A model generated the notes under the pieces. That model worked only from the letters and a program-made list of their open reading frames with translations, did not search any database and was not told the DNA's origin. Both the position numbers and the translations under genes were made by a program. A stretch of 9,470 bases of DNA from Planctomycetales bacterium (GTDB lineage: Bacteria > Planctomycetota > Phycisphaerae > SM23-33): assembly GCA_030673005.1 (NCBI GenBank), contig DAOVFI010000067.1, positions 1 through 9,470 of the forward strand, in the 5' to 3' direction. Position 1 is the first letter of the stretch; each line of letters opens with the position of its first letter. Of this stretch, positions 5,256 to 9,470 are shown in pieces.

Positions 5256-6326
5256 ATGAGCAGTGAGAAAGTTTCAAGGGACCGAACACAAGCCTCTTCG
5301 ACGGGGCTGAGTGTCCTCGTCGTGGAAGACGATCCCGACCAGCAAGATCTGGTTTGCGAGACGATAAAAATGCACTTCGACGGCGACGGCGACGGCGACA
5401 CACATATCGTCGGCGTCGGAACCGGCGTCGAATGTATGGCTCTGAACCTGTGCGATTTCGACATTATCCTGCTGGATTACAATTTACCGGACACTACCGG
5501 TATAGATCTGCTGAAGCAGATCATCTCTGTCTGTGATATACCGGTCATCTTCGTAACCGGCAACAGCGACGCCGCCACCGCCGCCGAAGCCATCCGCCGG
5601 GGCGCCCAGGATTATATCGTCAAACTTGGTGATTACCTCCTCGCCCTGCCCGTCGTTGTGGAAAAGAACCTCCGCCAGTACGAACTCAAGCGGGAGAACG
5701 CCCGTCTCCAGAAGGAACTGACCGCCAGCCTGGAGCAGACCCGTATCAAGAACATCCAACTGGGAGAATCACTGCAAAAACTCCAGACCATGGCCGCGAC
5801 GGATCACCTGACCGGCCTGTCCAACAGGCGGGCCTTCTCCGATATCCTCAACAGGTATTACGGACAGGCGATTCGCTACGGATTCGACCTGACCTGTATC
5901 ATGTGCGACCTGGACGACTACAAGGCCCTTAACGACACGCTGGGCCACCAGGTCGGAGATAAGGTTCTCGTAGCCGCCGCCGACGTCATTCGCTCGACCA
6001 TTCGAGACAGCGACGATGCCGCCAGGTATGGCGGGGACGAGTTTGTCATGCTTTTTCCGCACACCGCCGCAGACATTGCCATCGGCGTTGCAGATCGTAT
6101 CCGCCGGCAGATCGTCTCGGCTACGTCCAGACACGCCGGTAACGGTATGGGGCTGACACTGTCAATGGGAGTCGCATCGCTGAACCTGGACAAGCCCGAC
6201 TCGGCCGACGCGCTGGTGGCCATGGCGGACCGCGCTTTATACGTGGCAAAGGATCGCGGCAAGAACCGCATCGTCACTTTCGATCAAATCAGCGCTCACA
6301 AAGAGGCGATAAGCCTGTCCGGATAA
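5256..6326 (+). CDS. response regulator with GGDEF output (diguanylate cyclase)
   Basis: 356 residues that make c-di-GMP from two GTP. The receiver (about 18-135) has acidic pair D25-D26, phospho-acceptor D74 in IILLDYNLPD, T101 and K123. A helical linker (about 135-175, rich in K, E, Q, L) leads to the GGDEF domain (about 176-345) with DHLTGLSNRRAF (183-194), metal-binding CDLDDYKALND (217-227) and RYGGDEF (257-263). An inhibitory I-site RDSD (250-253) lies exactly five residues before GGDEF, predicting product feedback inhibition. The ATG at 5256 is chosen over longer in-frame openings because GGAG sits six bases upstream and the upstream part overlaps the kinase gene. An unusual acidic loop GDGDGD (43-48) lies between helix 1 and strand 2 of the receiver, encoded by a hexamer repeat. 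Phosphorylation by the neighbouring kinase is expected to promote dimerisation and activity, as in PleD/WspR-type enzymes. Confidence 0.94.
   Translation: MSSEKVSRDRTQASSTGLSVLVVEDDPDQQDLVCETIKMHFDGDGDGDTHIVGVGTGVECMALNLCDFDIILLDYNLPDTTGIDLLKQIISVCDIPVIFVTGNSDAATAAEAIRRGAQDYIVKLGDYLLALPVVVEKNLRQYELKRENARLQKELTASLEQTRIKNIQLGESLQKLQTMAATDHLTGLSNRRAFSDILNRYYGQAIRYGFDLTCIMCDLDDYKALNDTLGHQVGDKVLVAAADVIRSTIRDSDDAARYGGDEFVMLFPHTAADIAIGVADRIRRQIVSATSRHAGNGMGLTLSMGVASLNLDKPDSADALVAMADRALYVAKDRGKNRIVTFDQISAHKEAISLSG
5379..5399 (+). repeat. in-frame GACGGC hexamer repeat in the cyclase gene
   Basis: Three and a half tandem copies of GACGGC encode alternating Asp and Gly in the receiver domain. Slippage would add or remove two residues at a time without breaking the frame. 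The repeat is short, so instability is possible rather than likely. Confidence 0.6.
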
Positions 6327-6335
6327 AATCCCCCA

Positions 6336-6348
6336 ACGATCATATCGT
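6336..6348. terminator. weak hairpin between convergent genes
   Basis: ACGAT/ATCGT with a 3-base loop lies in the 36-base gap between the cyclase stop and the end of the small membrane-protein gene. It is the only stem-loop there. With only five pairs and no T run on either side it is a poor intrinsic terminator. Confidence 0.2.
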
Positions 6349-6362
6349 CTGAAACAGCAGCG

Positions 6363-6617
6363 TCAGCGGCTCCGGTCCGACCGGTCGGGCGATTTGTCCG
6401 CCTCTTCGGAAGGTTCAAGCAGAGAAGAAAAAACCGCCTCCGGCAGGGACGTATCTTCATCTTTGGCCCTGGCGGCGATGTCGCTGGAGGTATCGGTAAC
6501 ACGGAGGTACACTCCCTGCGCCCATGCGAAGATATCGGGACTACCTGGCCGGCGACCAAGATAATAGCCGCCCAGAAAGACCGACAGCAGCAAAATGAGC
6601 CTGATTATCCTCCGCAT
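6363..6617 (-). CDS. small single-helix membrane protein, unknown function
   Basis: 84 residues beginning MRRIIRLILLLSVFLGGYYLG: a positively charged tip, one hydrophobic helix (about 4-21), then a 60-residue polar tail that would face the periplasm or act as a tether. The tail is rich in Asp, Ser, Glu and Arg and ends EEADKSPDRSDRSR. No cysteine follows the helix, so it is not a lipoprotein. An in-frame ATG at 6731 would add 38 residues, but it lies upstream of the predicted transcription start, and the ATG at 6615-6617 has GGAGG ten bases upstream, so I prefer the short form. The gene converges on the cyclase gene and has its own promoter. The family is not recognised. It could be a helper of a membrane complex, but nothing in the sequence identifies a partner. 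Confidence 0.6.
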   Translation of the reverse strand: MRRIIRLILLLSVFLGGYYLGRRPGSPDIFAWAQGVYLRVTDTSSDIAARAKDEDTSLPEAVFSSLLEPSEEADKSPDRSDRSR

Positions 6618-6722
6618 CTTCCCAATGCCTCCGTCCCCGAAGGGATGCTTGCAGCCCCACTCGGACCGCAAATACCCAACCTGAACGTAAGGAAATACCT
6701 TCCGCTCCTGACCGACAAACGT

Positions 6723-6751
6723 ATTATACAATACAAATCGATTCCGTGCAA
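6723..6751 (-). promoter_or_regulatory. sigma-70 promoter of the small membrane-protein gene
   Basis: On the minus strand TTGCAC (6746-6751) and a perfect TATAAT (6723-6728) are 17 bases apart. Transcription would begin near 6716, giving a leader of about 100 bases. That leader contains a TCCC-TTCG-GGGA hairpin close to the ribosome binding site. The position of this promoter excludes the longer start at 6731. Confidence 0.6.
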
Positions 6752-6848
6752 GTCGGGGAGCAAGGGAATTTTGGGGAAACCGCCATAGATCACAAAACGC
6801 CCCTGATTACGCGGGTTAAACGATTCCAGAATTTGAAAAATAGTGATT

Positions 6849-7373
6849 TTACAAGACCCGCTCGATGGTCAGCATTCGTCGTTTCATTTCAACCCCGCCT
6901 GGAGCTGAGAATCCCCCCAGCCCCCCGCTTGCATAGATGACGCGGTGGCATGGCACAATCAGCGGAAGCGGATTTTTACCTAATGCCGCAGCGGCTGCGC
7001 GTGCACCATCGGGCTTGCCCGCTGCATCGGCCAACCATGAATAACTCCGCGTCTGACCGTAGGGGATTGTTTGGCAGGCCCGCATAATCCTGCCTGTGAA
7101 GGTCTTCTCTGAAGGCAGGTCGCAGTCAATCGCGTCGAAGCGGACGGTTTCGGTATTGAAGTAGGCCCGCGAAAGTTCGACCAGCTCGGTAAATTCCTCC
7201 GGCGCCTCTCTCGAACCGGGGTGCTCGAACGCCAATAAGTCCGAAAGGTCCCTGAAGGCGTAATGCGGCAGGATAACGCGGGTCAGGCCGCGGGCGTTTT
7301 TCACGGCAGCCATCGGTCCGGCCGACGTCGTCCAGATCGCATAAACCACCGGTGCTGAAATTGTTTTGACCAT
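6849..7373 (-). CDS. ogt: methylated-DNA--protein-cysteine methyltransferase
   Basis: 174 residues, the usual length for Ogt/MGMT proteins. It repairs O6-alkylguanine by moving the alkyl group irreversibly onto its own cysteine. The active-site block is LPLIVPCHRVIYASGGLGGFSAPGG, with Cys142 inside PCHRV (141-145). Just before it is the DNA-binding helix with the arginine finger (GARAAAAALGKNPLP, Arg125) and the IPYGQTRSYSWLA block (103-115) that leads into the helix-turn-helix. The N-terminal 80 residues form the less conserved lid domain. No AdaA or AdaB-type regulatory domain is fused, so this is a stand-alone repair enzyme. The ATG at 7371-7373 has only a distant GGAG about 13 bases upstream. 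No promoter is obvious before the palindromic element at 7400-7548, so its transcription may start within or beyond that element. Function is secure; the choice of ogt as symbol over other MGMT names is conventional. Confidence 0.93.
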   Translation of the reverse strand: MVKTISAPVVYAIWTTSAGPMAAVKNARGLTRVILPHYAFRDLSDLLAFEHPGSREAPEEFTELVELSRAYFNTETVRFDAIDCDLPSEKTFTGRIMRACQTIPYGQTRSYSWLADAAGKPDGARAAAAALGKNPLPLIVPCHRVIYASGGLGGFSAPGGVEMKRRMLTIERVL

Positions 7374-7399
7374 GCGTCAATAGCACTCCGTAACAGACT

Positions 7400-7548
7400 A
7401 ATTTCCGGGTGGCACGGTCAAGCGAGGTCGAGGCCAATAAAGCCTCGACCTCGCTTGGCCGTGGAGGTCTTTCGTCGCCGCCACGGCCAAGTAATTCGAG
7501 GTTTTATTAAAAAAACCTCAAATTACTTGACCGTGCCACCTTGAAATT
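7400..7548. repeat. palindromic four-arm element (REP/MITE-like)
   Basis: The 149 bases contain four alternating copies of the word CACGG(T/C)CAAG. Outer arms GGTGGCACGGTCAAG (7408-7422) and CTTGACCGTGCCACC (7526-7540) are perfect complements and extend, after a 2-base mismatch, into AATTTC/GAAATT (7400-7405/7543-7548). Inside lie 7423-7433/7443-7453 (11 perfect pairs), 7454-7464/7481-7491 (11 perfect pairs) and 7492-7505/7512-7525 (13 of 14 pairs). These four stems abut with no unpaired base at the junction. The same sequence can also fold as two long hairpins, 7413-7433/7443-7463 and 7482-7505/7512-7535. No ORF lies inside and no clear target-site duplication is seen. It may be a non-autonomous mobile element or a paired REP element. 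Placed between the PilZ and ogt genes, it could also act as a transcription barrier. Confidence 0.75.
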
Positions 7549-7615
7549 CTCCTATTATAGAGTAATAGTAGAAATTCGGGAATGTGGATGCAAGAACCGA
7601 ACATGAACGACCGGG

Positions 7616-8383
7616 TCAGGCAGCGCCGCCGGCTCGCCGTCGAGACTGGACCCGCTGAAATCCCCGGACGATCCGGCCGACGCGGTAAAGAGTACGACGA
7701 CCACGCGGAGACTCGTTCAGCCCCAGGAACTGAAACCCCAGACGGACTACGCCGTCATCGGAAGCAGGATCGTTCAGGAAGTTACGGAACTGCGCATCGG
7801 CCAGGACCGATTCGAATTCCTGTCCGACTTCAATCCGAACTCCGACTATATCGCCGGCGCTCAACTGCGGCGCCGCCCGGCTGGACATCCGAACCTGAAA
7901 GCCGCCGGCGGAAATATTCGTAACCCAGCCTTCCCACTTCAGCGACTTGTCCCCTTCCTGTCCACCCAGCCAGAAGGAGGCAAGAACTGACCGATTTCGA
8001 GGCACTTCGACACGATAGTATGCCCGACGCTGTACCCGCTGCATCTTCGCCGGGGTAGGGACACAGACGGCGTGAACTTTCTGGCCTTCTTCCGGTTGTA
8101 TCCGGCAGTCGGCCTCGATACGCGTACTGAAGATGTGTTTGTGGTGACCGAGCTTGAACGCCAGCCCCAGAACCATACCTTTGGTCATCTCCGGAAGCGG
8201 ACTGCCGTTGCCGTTCGGATACGTAATCCAGAGCCACTCGCTGCTTTGCTTGATAATACCGGTGCGAAGGTTGTACCACGCGCCCCCGATATAGCACGTC
8301 AGGGAAACAGGTACGTGGCGGCAGATTGCCTCGGTGAGGCACTTGTCGATCTGCGCTCGGTTCAGTTCCTGTATTAAAGGCAT
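7616..8383 (-). CDS. YcgR-like PilZ domain protein (c-di-GMP receptor)
   Basis: 255 residues in two parts. Residues about 1-112 form a beta-rich N-terminal domain resembling the YcgR-N type. A PilZ domain follows from about 115. Both c-di-GMP-binding signatures are intact: RxxxR as RRAYYR (R120 to R124) and N-I-S-A-G-G (156-161), the (D/N)xSxxG motif. Strands around GVVRLGFQFLGL (211-222) and a basic tail (RVQSRRRAGG) end the protein. YcgR-type proteins bind c-di-GMP and then slow the flagellar motor or alter surface behaviour; here the partner is unknown. The ATG at 8381-8383 is preferred over a GTG at 8459-8461: the GTG has no ribosome binding site and the extra 26 residues would encode a perfect hairpin (8421-8436). 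The ribosome binding site of the ATG (GAAGAAG) is weak. The flippase-like gene upstream may be co-transcribed. Confidence 0.88.
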   Translation of the reverse strand: MPLIQELNRAQIDKCLTEAICRHVPVSLTCYIGGAWYNLRTGIIKQSSEWLWITYPNGNGSPLPEMTKGMVLGLAFKLGHHKHIFSTRIEADCRIQPEEGQKVHAVCVPTPAKMQRVQRRAYYRVEVPRNRSVLASFWLGGQEGDKSLKWEGWVTNISAGGFQVRMSSRAAPQLSAGDIVGVRIEVGQEFESVLADAQFRNFLNDPASDDGVVRLGFQFLGLNESPRGRRTLYRVGRIVRGFQRVQSRRRAGGAA

Positions 8384-8420
8384 TTTTTCTTCTTCGCCAC
8401 ACCAGCGCCGAACCCGCGAC

Positions 8421-8436
8421 CCGAAAGTATTTTCGG
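8421..8436 (-). promoter_or_regulatory. perfect hairpin in the PilZ leader
   Basis: CCGAAA (8421-8426) and TTTCGG (8431-8436) form a six-pair stem with a 4-base loop, in the 124-base gap between the flippase-like and PilZ genes. It is not followed by a T run in either direction. It could influence PilZ translation or processing of a joint transcript. Confidence 0.35.
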
Positions 8437-8507
8437 CAGATGAGCAACTCGACTTGACCACGCGATGGAAAAAAAGGCCCTTTCGACACCGGAGCGCGGC
8501 AGCGGGA

Positions 8508-9470
8508 TTATTCGCTCAATTCCGCCTGTATCTGTTCGCTGCTGGGCAGTTTCGGACCCGTCAGCGCCACGATGATTCCGGGCAGCGAGCAGGTCATCGG
8601 CATCAACCTTGCCAGAAGCGCCAAGGCGAGGATTTCGCTGGAGGATATGCCGCCGACCGCAAAGAAGGTTATGTAGAAGGCCTCGACCAGGCCCAGTCCG
8701 CCCGGAGAGATTGGAACGGCCGCTATGATGTATATCAGCGGGATGTACAGAAAGAACCTGTACCACGAGATGTCCAGGCCCAGGCTGAAGGCGGCCAGCA
8801 TCACGGCGATGACAAAAAGAGACTGCCCGACAAAGGTTATGCCCACCGCCTTGACCAGCGCCCCGGGCCGGCGGCGATAGAGACCGGAAGCCTGGGCGAT
8901 AACGGAGATGTGCCGCTGGAACGGCAGGCGGGAGATGATTCGCCCCAGTCGGAACGTTCGCCGGAATCCGGGGCTGAAGAATACCGCCATGCTGATAATT
9001 ACACCGGCCAGTACGACTGCGACAATTATCGCCGGGATGGTGAGTTTGTCGGTCCCGTCGGCGCCGACGGCGTACATGCCCGCTATGACAACGGCAGGAA
9101 GGATGACAAACTCCAGAAGCCCCAGCACGCGATCCACGAACACGCTCACCAAAGCCGCGGCCTTGTGTTCGATGTGCTTGGAAACGTAATACGCCTTCAC
9201 CAGGTCGCCGCTGACCGAACCCGGTACGACGTAATTAAAAAACGTTCCGAGAAACGTAAGCCGAACCGCCTCGGTGAGTGAAATCCGAATCTGCTGCACT
9301 CTCAGCAGATACCACCAGCGGAACGCAAGGATAAACAGCGGAATCAGGAACCCGACAAACGCCCCTGCCAGCAGCCAGGGATCGGCCTGGGCGATCGTCG
9401 TCGCAAAGCCCCTGACGGTTGTCTCCTGACCGTCCACCTGCACGTTATAGTCGTACCAGTGAACCTTGCG
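8508..9470 (-). CDS. lysylphosphatidylglycerol-synthase/UPF0104-type integral membrane protein (5' end outside window)
   Basis: At least 320 residues; the frame is open to the window edge and reads RKVHWYDYNVQVDGQETTVRG before the first possible internal start (GTG at 9441-9443), so the true start and probably the first helix lie outside. About seven hydrophobic segments are visible. Family landmarks are GSVSGDLVKAYYVSKHIEHKAAALVSVFVDRVLGL, the G-D-x-x-K/R-A-Y and D-R-x-L-G-L pattern, and PISPGGLGLVEAFY near the C terminus. These match the membrane domain shared by MprF flippases and UPF0104/AglD-like proteins, thought to move or modify lipid-linked substrates. The MprF aminoacyl-transferase domain is not present at the C-terminal end. 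The gene is followed after 124 bases by the PilZ gene on the same strand. The substrate cannot be read from the sequence. Confidence 0.85.
   Translation of the reverse strand, partial: RKVHWYDYNVQVDGQETTVRGFATTIAQADPWLLAGAFVGFLIPLFILAFRWWYLLRVQQIRISLTEAVRLTFLGTFFNYVVPGSVSGDLVKAYYVSKHIEHKAAALVSVFVDRVLGLLEFVILPAVVIAGMYAVGADGTDKLTIPAIIVAVVLAGVIISMAVFFSPGFRRTFRLGRIISRLPFQRHISVIAQASGLYRRRPGALVKAVGITFVGQSLFVIAVMLAAFSLGLDISWYRFFLYIPLIYIIAAVPISPGGLGLVEAFYITFFAVGGISSSEILALALLARLMPMTCSLPGIIVALTGPKLPSSEQIQAELSE

Noticed and set aside
6618..6731. 38-residue N-terminal extension of the small membrane protein
   Set aside because: Its ATG lies just upstream of a perfect TATAAT -10 box, so it would not be in the transcript, and it would bury the signal-anchor helix in the middle of the protein.
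7408..7540. tRNA or other standard cloverleaf RNA
   Set aside because: The stems are 11-15 pairs long, there is no T-loop or anticodon pattern, and all arms derive from copies of one word, which fits a DNA repeat element instead.
8334..9281. 315-residue plus-strand open frame antisense to the flippase-like gene
   Set aside because: The translation is extremely rich in Arg, Gln, Gly and Asp, as expected for the reverse of a hydrophobic membrane gene in GC-rich DNA. The minus strand has clear family motifs.

Overview
The window reads as chromosomal DNA from a GC-rich, Gram-negative-type environmental bacterium. The gene mix (a two-component c-di-GMP system, a PilZ protein, a receiver-less sigma-54 activator, a flippase-like membrane protein, a beta-propeller fragment) and the loose spacing, with long structured intergenic regions, would fit Planctomycetota, perhaps Phycisphaerae. 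That placement is an inference from style, not from a marker gene.

Layout. Positions 1-352 hold the end of a plus-strand beta-propeller-like protein, overlapping tail to tail with a minus-strand six-helix membrane protein of unknown function (329-1051). A 503-base gene-free stretch follows (1052-1554), with an AT-rich tract and at least five short hairpins. Next come two minus-strand regulatory genes: a degenerate stand-alone receiver-like protein (1555-2007) and, upstream of it, a sigma-54 activator without a sensory domain (2241-3275). The 233 bases between them carry a sigma-54-like promoter correctly placed for the receiver-like gene, plus a pair of near-identical 20-base direct repeats at enhancer distance. 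A 343-base divergent intergenic region with a structured leader separates the activator from a plus-strand operon: a membrane histidine kinase (3619-5223) and a receiver-GGDEF diguanylate cyclase (5256-6326).

The right third is all minus strand: a small single-helix membrane protein (6363-6617) with a clear sigma-70 promoter, an O6-methylguanine-DNA methyltransferase (6849-7373), a YcgR-like PilZ protein (7616-8383), and a lysylphosphatidylglycerol-synthase/UPF0104-type integral membrane protein whose start lies beyond the window (8508-9470). Between the methyltransferase and PilZ genes is a palindromic element (7400-7548) whose four arms can fold into a four-way junction with no unpaired base at the centre.

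How the genes may work together: the kinase probably phosphorylates the receiver-GGDEF protein to control c-di-GMP synthesis, and the PilZ protein 1.3 kb away is a possible local reader of that signal. The activator and receiver-like protein look like a separate sigma-54 regulatory unit. The most notable items are the four-way-junction element, the sigma-54 promoter with its paired upstream repeats, and the structured leader of the c-di-GMP operon. No CRISPR array, tRNA, rRNA or transposase gene was seen.
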